Source: Macrostomum hystrix
Taxonomy: Eukaryota; Platyhelminthes; Macrostomidae
NCBI GenBank assembly: GCA_950097015.1
Contig: CATNEN010000030.1
Coordinates: 4,201,001 to 4,265,000 of the forward strand
Direction: 5' to 3'
Length of the DNA: 64,000 bases
The translations under genes were made by a program, and so were the position numbers. The notes under the pieces were generated by a model. It saw only the letters and a program-made list of their open reading frames with translations, ran no database searches and had not been told where the DNA came from. The number at the start of each line of letters is the position of its first letter. Position 1 is the stretch's first letter. Shown piece by piece: positions 1-12,737 of this stretch.

Positions 1-16
1 ATTTTAGTTATCTTTC

Positions 17-238
17 AGTTTTAGGATTTCTGAATTCTTTAGTTCGAGTTTTAGGATGTCTGAATTCTCTAGTTCGAGTTTTAGGATGTCTGAATTCTCT
101 AGTTCGAGTTTTAGGATGTCTGAATTCTTTAGTTCAAGTTTTAGGATTTCTGAATTCTTTGGCTCGAGTTTTAGGATTTCCGAAATTCTTTAGTTCGAGT
201 TTTAGGATTACTGAATTCTTTAGTTCGGGTTTTAGGTA
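17..238. repeat. 30-bp tandem repeat
   Basis: About seven copies of a 30-bp unit containing GAATTCTTTAGTTCGAGT and TTTTAGGAT, with point changes between copies. It opens the window, so the array may continue to the left. The open frame on the minus strand over it is a by-product. Confidence 0.9.
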
Positions 239-240
239 TC

Positions 241-447
241 TGAATGCAATTATAGTTTTCCTAAATAGGTGTAACTGTAGCCTGCAAGTAGTAATGTATG
301 CTTTTCTTTCGCAAACCACTTTAAACTGAAATTGAATCCTAAAACTTTTCAGTCCCAAAGTAGATTTTTTCCAATCGTGTCGCTAATTTTTTTGTCAGTT
401 TGTTTTTTCCATTAAAAAACGGCTCATGATAGTGTCCTTGCATTTTA

Positions 448-499
<52 letters not shown>

Positions 500-1915
500 A
501 CCTGTTTGTTTGTCCCCCGCCCGCTGCTGTTTCTTAATTCCTATTTTTTATTATCGTTATTCGGTTTTTTGTTCGGCATAGAGTTACTTTTCTGCCGTTT
601 CATGATCTCTTCTGTGGCCTTAGGGGGGCATACTGTTCTTCCTGACTTGCGCGCAGAAGATCTTCCAGCTGGTGTGTCATAATCATGAAATTGTTGCTCC
701 TTACTCAATATTTCATCGCCTAGCTGTAGTGCACTTGTTGAAATTTACCTTTCGTTGGGTCTCCACATTTTCATTTAATTATAATCTGTAAGAGCTTTGG
801 TGAAATTGTCAATCACTGATAGTGTTGAATTCATCGCCTGTTTTAGCACTTGTGCAATCTTTCTGGCTTAATCCAACCTTAATCCGATTCGCACCTTCCA
901 GCGTACAGTACAAGCCAGTTTTGTAGTTGTGTATAGAATATTTATTCATAGTTTAATCTACAAATTAGTCATTTCTGCTGATTCTGTTCGTAGAGTTTTG
1001 ATTGAATCTATGCCAGCGAGTTTATTGTGCTGTAGCTGTTGTTGATTGTGTGGTTATTATAAATATTGTTATTTTTTTCTTTCTAATAATAGGCTCTTTC
1101 CTAAGCCTTTCAGTTGCCAAGCTCTATTTTCTTCTGCTCTATATATCTATACTTGTTGAGCAAATTAGTAACGGAATTTTAGCATGTCTTACACACTACT
1201 GCCTACTTACTGCAGTAGGCTATATTGCGCTTTATATCAAACCATTTTTTACCAACCAAAATCAAAGCTTGGGCATGGCTTATTATAGCGTTCATTCCAA
1301 AAATGGCAGTTAATTGCGCATCGATTTAGGCGTAGCGAAACTCTAACAATCAATGCCGGTCCTTCGCAGCAGAGAGTGTACCTATTTGTACTATGTACGG
1401 CCTGAATCCTATAGCCTGTGTGCCTACAATACCTGATTTCACTGTTTATATCTTATAATTTATACTTGCCAGCGCACTCCTATCACTCTGCGCTGTTATA
1501 TAGTATAGCTATGATTCAACTGACGCACTGTACTGATGTACGGCACCTGTGTTTAAACCTGTGCTCTATCATTCATTATCAATAGTGCTTGCGGCATGTC
1601 TATTTTTGTTTTCCACTTTGTCTATTAATGAAACCGTTTGTTGCTATGGAATTTGATTGCCTTATTGTAAAATCAAGCTTACAAATACATATTTTTATTC
1701 AATTGCTATTTACTAATGCTCTTTCTCAATACTATTATATAGTACCGATATAATACCAGTAATAAATTTGATTCGCCACTGCCCTCGCAGGCTAAAAATA
1801 AAGTCCTGTTTGAGCTCCTGATAAACTCCTGCAAAGTTTTGATTTCTACGAAACGCATAAACGCCTTTAAATCTTTCTTTGACTGAATCTTTTATCTGCT
1901 TTTATGGGTTTTTAA
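241..1915. other. AT-rich spacer with (CTG)n
   Basis: No recognisable gene. A pure (CTG)16 or so microsatellite lies at 450-498. The 103-codon open frame at 1002-1313 (+) is AT-rich and hydrophobic with no family resemblance, so I do not call it. Confidence 0.6.
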
Positions 1916-1916
1916 A

Positions 1917-4186
1917 TGGATAAACACTCCCAGATACTCAGGATAGACAGCCACACTCCCAGATCCTCAGGATGGACAGCCACTCTCCCAGATCCTCAGG
2001 ATAGACAGCCACACTCCCAGATCCTCAGGATAGACAGCCACTCTCCCAGATCCTCAGGATGGACAGCCACACTCCCAGATCCTCAGGATGGACAGCCACA
2101 CTCCCAGATCCTCAGGATGGACAGCCACTCTCCCAGATACTCAGGATGGACAGCCACACTCCCAGATCCTCAGGATGGACAGCCACTCTCCCAGATCCTC
2201 AGGATAGACAGCCACACTCCCAGATCCTCAGGATAGACAGCCACTCTCCCAGATCCTCAGGATGGACAGCCACACTCCCAGATCCTCAGGATGGACAGCC
2301 ACACTCCCAGATCCTCAGGATGGACAGCCACTCTCCCAGATACTCAGGATGGACAGCCACACTCCCAGATCCTCAGGATGGACAGCCACACTCCCAGATC
2401 CTCAGGATGGACAGCCACTCTCCCAGATCCTCAGGATGGACAGCCACTCTCCCAGATACTCAGGATGGACAGCCACACTCCCAGATCCTCAGGATGGACA
2501 GCCACACTCCCAGATCCTCAGGATGGACAGCCACTCTCCCAGATCCTCAGGATGGACAGCCACTCTCCCAGATACTCAGGATGGACAGCCACACTCCCAG
2601 ATCCTCAGGATGGACAGCCACACTCCCAGATCCTCAGGATGGACAGCCACTCTCCCAGATACTCAGGATGGACAGCCACACTCCCAGATCCTCAGGATGG
2701 ACAGCCACACTCCCAGATCCTCAGGATAGACAGCCACACTCCCAGATCCTCAGGATGGACAGCCACACTCCCAGATACTCAGGATAGACAGCCACACTCC
2801 CAGATCCTCAGGATAGACAGCCACACTCCCAGATCCTCAGGATAGACAGCCACACTCCCAGATCCTCAGGATGGACAGCCACACTCCCAGATACTCAGGA
2901 TAGACAGCCACACTCCCAGATCCTCAGGATGGACAGCCACACTCCCAGATACTCAGGATAGACAGCCACACTCCCAGATCCTCAGGATAGACAGCCACAC
3001 TCCCAGATCCTCAGGATGGACAGCCACACTCCCAGATCCTCAGGATGGACAGCCACACTCCCAGATCCTCAGGATGGACAGCCACACTCCCAGATACTCA
3101 GGATAGACAGCCACACTCCCAGATCCTCAGGATAGACAGCCACACTCCCAGATCCTCAGGATGGACAGCCACACTCCCAGATCCTCAGGATGGACAGCCA
3201 CACTCCCAGATCCTCAGGATGGACAGCCACTCTCCCAGATCCTCAGGATGGACAGCCACACTCCCAGATCCTCAGGATGGACAGCCACACTCCCAGATCC
3301 TCAGGATGGACAGCCACACTCCCAGATCCTCAGGATGGACAGCCACACTCCCAGATCCTCAGGATGGACAGCCACACTCCCAGATCCTCAGGATGGACAG
3401 CCACTCTCCCAGATCCTCAGGATGGACAGCCACACTCCCAGATCCTCAGGATGGACAGCCACACTCCCAGATCCTCAGGATGGACAGCCACTCTCCCAGA
3501 TCCTCAGGATGGACAGCCACACTCCCAGATCCTCAGGATGGACAGCCACACTCCCAGATCCTCAGGATGGACAGCCACTCTCCCAGATCCTCAGGATGGA
3601 CAGCCACACTCCCAGATCCTCAGGATAGACAGCCACACTCCCAGATCCTCAGGTCCAGGATAGACAGCCACACTCCCAGATTCTCATGATGGACAGCCAC
3701 ACTCCCAGATCCTCAGGATGGACAGCCACACTCCCAGATCCTCAGGATAGACAGCCACACTCCCAGATCCTCAGGATGGACAGCCACACTCCCAGATTCT
3801 CATGATGGACAGCCACACTCCCAGATTCTCATGATGGACAGCCACTCTCCCAGATCCTCAGGATAGACAGCCACACTCCCAGATCCTCAGGATAGACAGC
3901 CACACTCCCAGATCCTCAGGATGGACAGCCACACTCCCAGATCCTCAGGATGGACAGCCACACTCCCAGATCCTCAGGATAGACAGCCACACTCCCAGAT
4001 CCTCAGGATAGACAGCCACACTCCCAGATCCTCAGGATGGACAGCCACACTCCCAGATCCTCAGGATGGACAGCCACTCTCCCAGATCCTCAGGATGGAC
4101 AGCCACTCTCCCAGATCCTCAGGATGGACAGCCACTCTCCCAGATCCTCAGGATGAACAGCCACTCTCCCAGATCCTCAGGATGGA
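1917..4186. repeat. 29-bp minisatellite, about 78 copies
   Basis: The unit reads ATGGACAGCCACACTCCC followed by AGATCCTCAGG, with variants A/T (ACACTC/TCTCTC), GATGG/GATAG and CCTCAGG/ACTCAGG. The period is 29, not a multiple of 3, and the unit has no plus-strand stop. All three plus frames therefore stay open and encode the same 29-residue cycle (MDSHTPRSSG, WTATLPDPQD, GQPLSQILR). No single-frame selection is visible, so coding is unlikely. Confidence 0.95.
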
Positions 4187-4710
4187 CTGGCCCTCCCAGA
4201 TCCCCAGGAAGTCGCTGGCAAAGGCACCCACGAGGTGTTTTAGAGAACCATAATCGATATATTAAAAAGTGGACAACAAAGCAAGGGGCGTGGTGGCGCG
4301 CCTACTGGCACGGACTTCGTAAAATTTAAAAGGATTGTAATTCCTGCTCGAGCTCTCAGATCCAGATTGGGCCATGGCAACTTAAAATCTTTTGTCGGCT
4401 TGCCAAGCAAGCGGTGGCAATTAAAAGCTTTCGGTGGCCACCTGCCTGGTCGCAACCCAGGCCAGCAACTTGTGACGGGTCAGAGTTTGAGGATTATGGG
4501 AGCTTATGCTGATCGGCAATTATCGATTGTATTGACGCGGGCTGCAGGCATTGGGTACCGGCGCACCTGCCCACTGTGCAGTTGATTGCCAGGCTTGGCA
4601 GCATGTCGAGTGCGAGCCATGCTCACCGAATTCTATTATGGAAGCTGTGAGTCTGTGAGCTGGAACCTATGACTGACTATGAGCTGGGATAATCAGATGT
4701 GGGCTTACAA
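4187..4710. other. Unique spacer
   Basis: Non-repetitive, moderately GC-rich sequence between the 29-bp array and its short inverted relic. Short open frames on both strands show no recognised domain. Confidence 0.5.
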
Positions 4711-4820
4711 TCTGGTTATCTGGGAGAGTGGCTGTCCTGAGGATCTGGGAGAGTGGCTGTCCATCCTGAGGATCTGGGAGAGTGGCTGTTCATCATGAGG
4801 ATCTGGGAGGGTGGCTTCCA
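4711..4820 (-). repeat. Inverted fragment of the 29-bp minisatellite
   Basis: Three to four units of the 1917-4186 array in reverse complement (CTGGGAGAGTGGCTGTCC with TGAGGAT), one of them shortened. It lies about 0.5 kb beyond the main array. Confidence 0.85.
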
Positions 4821-5359
4821 TGCCGACAGGCTCACACTGACAGACACTGTCAATGCTCACACTGACAGACACTGTCATCGCTCTGTATTGGTCGTCCGCC
4901 ACAATCAATGACAGATGTCAATCAATCATCATTGGTGTTCCGAGACACCAATGTCATAGATCTGATTCTGAGCACATTGGCCATTGTTTTTTCGCAGCGG
5001 GAGACTATCTTAAGTTGCCGGGGAGAGCGTTTGAGAACACGCAAGCGGCTAATGAAGTGTGAACTCAGTTTGACCACAAAGTTTAGGCGCATGGCCCCAA
5101 TCAAGCATGCTCATGTTCTGTTGCTGAGCATTGCCAAGGCTATCTACTGTGTCAAGCAGCGCGTCTGTGAGTGTGCTCATCGGTCCGCGATCTCTGAGCA
5201 AGATATGAAAGCCTCGGTTACAAACCCTGGTGGCAGATCGATGCTCGCACACAATGGGATAAGGCATTCATTCTTCCATTAGATACCGATCTTTGATCCC
5301 ACATGGGAAGCAAAAGTGTTTTGGGTTCGTCTTGGAATTTTTACCTGCGTGCGCTCATG
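4821..5359. other. Unique spacer with a 26-bp direct duplication
   Basis: A 26-bp segment containing CTCACACTGACAGACACTGT is repeated twice at about 4829-4880. Otherwise non-repetitive; open frames of up to 124 codons overlap on both strands and match no family I know. Confidence 0.45.
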
Positions 5360-6112
5360 CTAGTTGCAGACTGTAGCAGAAGGTTTACAGACTGAAGCAG
5401 AAGGTTTACAGACTGTAGCTGAAGGTTTACAGACTGTAGCTGAAGGTTTACAGACAGTAGCAGAAGATCTACAGACTGTAGCAGAAGATTTACAGACTGT
5501 AGCAGAAGATTTACAGACTGTAGCAGAAGATTTTATAGACAGTAGCAGAAGATTTACAGACTGTAGCAGAATATTTACACACTGTAGCAGAATATTTACA
5601 GACTGTAGCAGAAGATTTACAGACTGTAGTAGAAGATTTACAGACTGTAGCAGAAGATTTACAGACTGTAGCAGAAGATTTACAGACTGTAGCAGAAGAT
5701 TTACAGACAGTAGCGGAAGGTTTACAGACTGTAGCTGAAGGTTTACAGACAGTAGCAGAAGATCTACAGACTGTAGCAGAAGATTTACAGACTGTAGCAG
5801 AAGATCTACAGACTGTAGCAGAAGATTTACAGACTGTAGCAGAAGATTTTATAGACAGTAGCAGAAGATTTACAGACTGTAGCAGAATATTTACACACTG
5901 TAGCAGAATATTTACAGACTGTAGCAGAATATTTACAGACAGTAGCAGAAGATTTACAGACAGTAGCAGAAGACTTACAGACTGTAGCAGAAGATTTACA
6001 GACTGTAGCAGAAGATTTACAGACAGTAGCGGAAGGTTTACAGACAGTAGCAGAAGATCTACAGACTGTAGCAGAATATTTACAGACAGTAGCAGAAGAT
6101 TTACAGATAGTT
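5360..6112. repeat. 21-bp minisatellite, about 36 copies
   Basis: The unit is ACAGACTGTAGCAGAAGATT plus T; variants have GGTTT, GATCT, AATATTT and a few inserted bases (GATTTTATAGACAGT). The period is a multiple of 3, which explains long open frames on both strands. Confidence 0.95.
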
Positions 6113-6509
6113 GTCTGTACAACACGGAAGTGTTGCCTCATTTTTTAAATATAATTTCACTACTAATAGTAGGCGGTGTGTTGCAGCAAAAAATGGTTTC
6201 CACCGCGACAGAATTTATTCTTGAGCAAGGTTTGAGCAGGGAAATCACGCGTGAACTCAAACCTTGTGCCCATCTTTCTTCGGGGCCAGCGGACAAGTGT
6301 CTGAATGGTCATAAACAGGTGTCCGATTGGCCACTTAGCTCGTCAAAATTCCTTGAATTCCTTTCCAAGCCGCAACCGCCTTTTTATGTTCCTAGATTCA
6401 AAAGAATTAATTGAACTTCGATTTTCACGTCTTTATAATTTGGTTGCTATGCTGCGAGGCATTTGCGTTTTTTAAGAAGAAACTTATTTAACATGAATTT
6501 TTTGAAGAG
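6113..6509. other. Spacer
   Basis: Non-repetitive sequence. The 94-codon open frame at 6130-6414 has no recognisable domain. I see no gene. Confidence 0.45.
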
Positions 6510-7152
6510 ACAGGGGAGAGATGACAGAGGGGAGAGATGAGACAAGGCAGAGATGAGACACGGAAGATATGAGACATGGGAGAGATGAGAGAGGGGAGAG
6601 ATGAGACACGGGAGAGATGAGACAGGGGAGAGATGAGACAGGAGAGAGATGAGACAGGGGAGAGATGAGTCAGGGGAGAGATAAGTCAGGAGAGAGATGA
6701 GACAGGGGAGAGATGAGTCAGGGGAGAGATAAGACAGGAGAGAGATGAGACAGGGGAGAGATGAGTCAGGGGAGAGATGAGACACGGGGAGAGATGAGAC
6801 ACGGGAAAGATGAGACAGGGGAGAGATGAGACAGGAGAGAGATGAGACAGAGGAGAGATAAGACAGGAGAGAGATGAGACAGGGGAGAGATGAGTCAGGG
6901 GAGAGATGAGACACGGGGAGAGATGAGACACGGGAAAGATGAGACAGGGGAGAGATGAGACAGGAGAGAGATGAGACAGAGGAGAGATAAGACAAGAGAG
7001 AGATGAGACAGGGGAGAGATGAGTCAGGGGAGAGATGAGACACGGGGAGAGATGAGACACGGGAAAGATGAGACAGGGGAGAGATGAGACAGGAGAGAGA
7101 TGAGACAGAGGAGAGATAAGACAAGAGAGAGATGAGACAGGGGAGAGATGAG
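6510..7152. repeat. 16-17-bp GA-rich array with 129-bp higher-order repeat
   Basis: The basic unit is GAGATGAGACAGGGGA with A/G and C variants (ACACGGG, AGTCAGG, ATAAGACAG). A block of eight units recurs exactly 129 bp apart: GACACGGGGA begins at 6781, 6910 and 7039. This shows block-wise amplification rather than single-unit growth. Confidence 0.92.
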
Positions 7153-7807
7153 ACATAGCGAGTAAGTAGGCCGGCCGTGTGGCCGGTGCCTGAGATGAAG
7201 CAATGTTGTACGCTTGTAGAAGACTGAGTTTTATCCCATGATGAATATTGTTTCTATCTCTAAACTCATGTTGGGCTCTGGGGACTGCGCAGGTGCAGGC
7301 TGGAATTTTCCATTGTCCTTCCAACTCGGTTTGGCCCATCGCGGCTAAGCGGATTAGGCCATAGACGATGGCGGGCAGGGCGCGTGCGCGGTTTCTCTGT
7401 CTGCCTGTCTGCAGTTCTATACAACTGTAGGATCTTGCTAGCAATGATTTTTCTGTGCCTAAGTTGCTCTAAGAATGCAATAGTTGGAAACTCAATACAG
7501 AATGTCCAGCTCCCGTCTGCCTGTCTTGACGATAGGGATCTAAATGCGAGACTTAAGCCCCACTGATGGGCGCTTAATTACTGTTAACACTGGGGACAGA
7601 TCTTTGTATCAATAAATCTACATTTGTCTCAATTTTAATCCTTGTTTTTATTTCTTGTTGCTAATTATAAATTGATTTTAATTATTTATTTTAATTTAGG
7701 CAACTGGATCTTGCAAACATGCTTAGTGTCAATGTTCTGGCTCATTTTTACTCACCGGTTCATATAATCAATGACTGATCAATATAATCAATCAATACAT
7801 AAATAGT
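7153..7807. other. Spacer
   Basis: GC-balanced then AT-rich unique sequence. No gene, tRNA or transposon recognised. Confidence 0.45.
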
Positions 7808-8535
7808 CATTCAGTCTCTGGGTTATGGTCATTCAGTCTCTGGGTTATGGTCATTCAGTCTCTAAGTGGTCATTCTATTTGTAGGTTGTGGTCATTCTAT
7901 CTGTAGGTTGTGGTCATTCTATCTGTAGGTTGTGGTCATTCTATCTGTAGGTTGTGGTCATTCTATCTGTAGGTTGTGGTCATTCTATCTGTAGGTTGTG
8001 GTCATTCTATCTGTAGGTTGTGGTCATTCTATCTGTAGGTTGTGGTCATTCTATCTGTAGGTTGTGGTCATTCTATCTGTAGGTTGTGGTCATTCTATCT
8101 GTAGGTTGTGGTCATTCTATCTGTAGGTTGTGGTCATTCTATCTGTAGGTTGTGGTCATTCTATCTGTAGGTTGTGGTCATTCTACGAGTATCTGTAGGT
8201 TGTGGTCATTCTATCTGTAGGTTGTGGTCATTCTACGAGTATCTGTAGGTTGTGGTCATTCTATCTGTAGGTTGTGGTCATTCTACGAGTATCTGTAGGT
8301 TGTGGTCATTCTACAAGTATCTGTAGGTTGTGGTCATTCTACAAGTATCTGTAGGTTGTGGTCATTCTACAAGTATCTGTAGGTTGTGGTCATTCTACAA
8401 GTATCTGTAGGTTGTGGTCATTCTACAAGTATCTGTAGGTTGTGGTCATTCTACAAGTATCTGTAGGTTGTGGTCATTCTACAAGTATCTGTAGGTTGTG
8501 GTCATTCTATCTGTAGATTAAAGTCATTCTGTCTG
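7808..8535. repeat. 22-bp array converting to a 28-bp array
   Basis: From about 7866 the unit is ATCTGTAGGTTGTGGTCATT plus CT (22 bp). From about 8185 a 6-base insert (ACGAGT, later ACAAGT) appears, first alternating with plain units and then in every unit, giving a 28-bp period. Confidence 0.93.
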
Positions 8536-9077
8536 TATGTTTTGGTCACTCAGCCTATGGCTTACAATCACCTCAGCGTTTATTAAAAAGGAACCAATGT
8601 TTAATGCTCGGACATAATATGTGAAACAGCAGTGTGTGACACCTGAGCCGACACAAGGGCTTAGTCAAGGTGACAGACACAACAGGGGCCCACTTCTCAT
8701 TTAGCACCTTGCTGGACTGTCTCACTCTCTTGCAAAGCACACACACGTGTGTCTTCTTCTCTAGAAAGAGACGGTTGGACAGCACTGAACCTGCCTGCGC
8801 GTTTGTGTGCTCAGGCAGTGCTCAGGCCGCGGGCGGGAACTCTGCGGGAGAGACAACGCAACCAAGGATGAGGAGGTCGGTGGGAGCCCTGCTCGGGGCT
8901 GTTTGTCCTCTCCCACCGCCTTCTACTCTGTTCCTTGATCCGATTAGCAAATAGAATTGGATGCAGCACAATTGGAACAGGCCACACTGTGTATTGTGAG
9001 CGTGTATGTGGTTTGTGCAAATCATTTTTTGTGCGCATGATTGTAGCTCGTAGTTTAAATGTCGAATTTATAAGTCA
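8536..9077. other. Spacer
   Basis: Unique, moderately GC-rich sequence with overlapping open frames of fewer than 95 codons on both strands. No domain recognised. Confidence 0.4.
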
Positions 9078-9312
9078 CCCTTTTTACCCCTCACTCTCCC
9101 TCTTTACCACTCACTCCCCTCTTTACCCCTCACTCTCCCTGTTTACCCCTCACTCCCCTCTTTACCCTCACTCTCCCTCTTTAACCCCTCACTCCCCTCT
9201 TTACCCCTCACTCCCCTCTTTACCCCTCTCTCTCCCTCTTTAACCCCTAACTCTCCCTCTTTACCCCTCACTCTCTCTCTTTACCCTCACTCCCCTCTTT
9301 ACCCCTCACTCC
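9078..9312. repeat. CT-rich array
   Basis: Irregular copies of TTTACCCCTCACTCTCCCTC with length variants of about 16-19 bp; strongly polypyrimidine on the plus strand. Confidence 0.85.
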
Positions 9313-10339
9313 ACTTTCTTTCCTCCGACGTTGAAAATGGCAGCTCAAATCTGAATGATAAATAACAAGTTTCCCAGACTTCCCATTCTGAAGTTTCTAA
9401 TCTATTTAATGAATTCAGAGTTCCATGAGCCTATAGAGACTCTGTGCGAGCATCTGCATCAGCAGTGGCTCCAACAGGCAGCCTAATTATATACCCCAGC
9501 CTGCACAGCCAGGGACATGTCTTTTTTGATAGTTTCAAGTTTCACTAGCAGGCCCAAAATCCCAATGATTTAACACCCCGCCAGCTTTGCCACATCCTCC
9601 CGTGTCAGTTCCCCTCCGTCTTGCCCGATCCCCAACTCTGATATCCCCATGAATCTGGGACGCGGAGGTGCAAAGGGAAAGGGTCGGCCGGTCGGACAGG
9701 AGTGCGACAGGTGGGGCTGCATTCCACGCTGCCATTTCCTTAATTGGCGCGGCCCCTTAATATTAGAAGCATGAGCAGCAGCAGCAGCAGCAAGCCCAGT
9801 TCCCTCCGCGCTCTGTGCGTGAGCGAGACTGCAGCAGCAGCTCGAACCAGCGTTCTCCTCCCTCCTGTCCCTCCAGCCTCCCTTCTCCCCTTCATCCCCA
9901 GCCCGACAGTGACGTCTCGCACCCGGAGTCTCGCCCGCCTCCCCTGGCCGCGGCACGAGATGATGGCCAGGGATAGAAACGAAACGAGAAAAAACCTGAT
10001 TCCACAGATGGCTAGATTGAGAAAAAGACCCGCTTGGGTCTTCTTTCATTAGGGGGCCTTCCTCGGCTGATTAGAGATAGCCGGGATGCGTATCTCTCGG
10101 TGATCAGCGCGTGAGGGCTTAGCGAACTGACCCCAGTCACAACCCACACGCATCACAACTATTACAGCTAGACTGCTGCCTTGAGACAAGCTTTATTGCC
10201 CAACTGACTTGAGAAGATTTTGGCTTTTAATGAGGCCGGTCTGGAGGTGTTGTGCCAGGTAGGGCGGGCGTTTGATTGATAAGCTACTTTATTTCTCCTC
10301 CACATTCCCAAATTATCTTTCTGAGTTTCTTTTCATGTA
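9313..10339. other. GC-rich spacer
   Basis: Contains a short (AGC)n at about 9776-9791 and a hairpin at 10023-10048 with arms AAGACCC/GGGTCTT. Open frames on both strands are low-complexity (Ser/Pro/Arg-rich) and mutually overlapping. Possibly regulatory or a non-coding exon; no gene can be supported. Confidence 0.4.
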
Positions 10340-10545
10340 TTCTCTTTCTCTCGTCCCCCTCTCTTCCCCTCTTTTCCTCATCTCTTCCCCTCTCTTCCCC
10401 CTCTTTTCCTCATCTCTTCCCCTCTCTTCCCACTCTTTTCCCCTCTCTTCCCCTCTCTCCCCCTCTCTTCCCTCTCTTCCCCTCTCTTTCCCTCTCTGCC
10501 CCTCTCTTTCCCTCTCTTCCCGTCTCTTCTCCCTATTTTCCTCCT
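10340..10545. repeat. Polypyrimidine (CTCTTCCC)n array
   Basis: Imperfect repeats of CTCTTCCCCT and relatives with almost no purine on the plus strand. Confidence 0.85.
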
Positions 10546-11711
10546 ATTCCTTTTAAAGGGTTCACGAACCACAAATTTGTCAATTTGATATATTTCATAG
10601 TTTTTATCATAAAATCGTCAGCATCCAATGTCAATATTGTGCACATTGATGTGTAATTTAATGTCGAATTTCCTGTTCTGATTTAACATATTGCAATCCT
10701 AATTGGGTATTATCAGCTTAGCAGGTGTTTGAGGGCTGGCCTCCTCTGATTGCCCCGTGGGCAAGCCAGAGTTCCAGCAAAGTTTTCAACTGCTTCTTCT
10801 GAAAGAAAAAAGTCTTTAAACTTCCTATTATAACCTTGATTATTTAGAATTCGCAAAAATAAGATTAAACCTGGGACCAAACTCAGTCAGAGGTGGTAAG
10901 TCACCCATGGTGCAATGGACTTGGGGGGCCAGAGGCGATGCATATCCGTTTGTTTGACCTGATTTCTGTCCGATTGTCGCCTTATTGAAGTCTTAGTTTT
11001 TTTTATTAAGTAATTAATCGCTTTACTAAAGTAAAGACACTGACGGAGTCCCTGCGGCTTTGTCCTGGGATCGAAGGTGTCAAATCATTGTTATGCACTA
11101 GCAAACCACATTTCTATAGGTAAATATTAGTCCACATTGCAGTGCCACAATGCCGTGCAGATTCTGCAACAAATTTCTGAAAGGCACAGCCAGCGTCTGT
11201 TGCGTGTTGCGGTAGAGGCTACTCTGATCTAAAGGGCAAATATTCCCATTTCACACTTCTGACAGGCAGGCCTGACAATGCCCAGTCCCACAAAACACTG
11301 GGATTGTTTTAAGTAAATAATTTTGTTATAAAACTATTATATCCCCAGAAATGTCAAGCAATTGTTCTAAACATTTCCTCATTGACAATCTTTGTTGTGA
11401 GTTATTTTGAAAAGTGAAAATTGCCAGCTAGCCATGGCAACTGAAGACTCTGGATGTTTGGCTTCATCGCTCGGCATCGCTTTATGGTTTGGCACCCCCT
11501 TAGCGAAATATTTGGGACTCATTGCTGGTGTTTTGGTTCTGATATCCTATCTTCAAGGGAATATTTTTAGGTTAGGGCTTAGACAAACAGATGAATACTT
11601 TGATCCCATACGCGATAATTACTTTAATAATCCCAAATATATTGTACCATGGTTGCTTGGGAAATCCATAGGCACTTACTTGAATCATGAAGGAGATTCT
11701 TGATTCTAATC
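10546..11711. other. Spacer with one weak open frame
   Basis: Mostly unique sequence. A 98-codon plus-strand frame at 11407-11703 has one hydrophobic stretch near residues 20-47 (GIALWFGTPL, LGLIAGVLVL). I recognise no family, and the frame runs into the next array, so it may be chance. Confidence 0.35.
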
Positions 11712-12243
11712 CCGATGGATTCTACTCAGTTGTACTCAATTTTATTCCTCTCTATTCTATTCTACTCCTCCCAATACTCTACTCCACTCTACTCAACTCT
11801 ACTCCACTCAACTATTCTCTACTCAACTCTTCTCAACTCTACTCCACTCTACTCCACTCAACTGTACTCTACTCAACTCTACTCAACTCTACTCAACTCT
11901 ACTCAACTCTACTCAACTCTACTCAACTCTACTCAACTCTACTCTACTCTACTCCACTCTACTCAACTCTACTCAACTCTACTCTACTCTACTCCACTCT
12001 ACTCAACTCTACTCCACTCAACTATTCTCTACTCAACTCTTCTCAACTCTACTCCACTCTACTCCACTCAACTGTACTCTACTCCACTCAACTGTACTCT
12101 ACTCAACTCTACTCAACTCTACTCAACTCTACTCAACTCTACTCAACTCTACTCAACTCTACTCAACTCTACTCAACTCTACTCAACTCTACTCTACTCT
12201 ACTCAACTCTATACTTAATACTACTCTACTCTACTCAACTCAA
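11712..12243. repeat. 10-bp array (ACTCAACTCT)n
   Basis: Tandem ACTCAACTCT with ACTCCACTCT and ACTCTACTCT variants. A longer block containing ATTCTCTACTCAACTCTTCT appears twice (about 11812 and 12022), so blocks of roughly 210 bp have been duplicated. Confidence 0.93.
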
Positions 12244-12737
12244 CCGTAATCGAATCTTACGAGCTACTTTGCGATAGAGATTTATTGTAGCGTCATTTTT
12301 TTCTATAATTTTATGCATCGCCTCAGCCTGCATCTCAGCTTTTTTCAGTCCGTGACATTCAGCTTTGCTTCTCAGAATGGCCGAATGATAAAATTTTGAT
12401 GAGCTCATTGTTTTCATCGATTTCCTACCTCGCCTTGACCCAAACCAGGCGCGTGTCAAGTGCCGACACGAATGTAATTAGCGGTGGCCTTACACAGCAA
12501 TGCCGCATCACTTAGCCACTTGTTTTGTCTCTCAGGGAAATGCGATCTGTCCACTTGGAGACCGGGCCAGATGGCTCCGGCCTCAGACTCGGCCGCCGAT
12601 AACTGCTCAGCTCAAGGTCCGATTCCGGATGACATAGCAACCTAACAATCAGAATCCGAGCCTCTTGATTGGCCTTAGCCTACTCTGCTGTGTTCTCTAC
12701 TCAGCTTGAATCACTGAGCAACTCTTAATTATTAGAT
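12244..12737. other. Spacer with a tRNA-like motif
   Basis: Unique sequence. At about 12545-12640 a GATGGCTCCGGCC box and a GGTCCGATTCC box lie at roughly tRNA A/B-box spacing, suggesting a decayed SINE head on the plus strand. No gene. Confidence 0.3.

Noticed and set aside
5511-6141. 204- and 104-codon minus-strand frames
   Set aside because: Products of the stop-free 21-bp repeat.
11407-11703. 98-codon plus-strand frame with a hydrophobic stretch
   Set aside because: No family recognised, stop lies at the edge of a repeat array, no splice or start context that supports it; kept only as a note.
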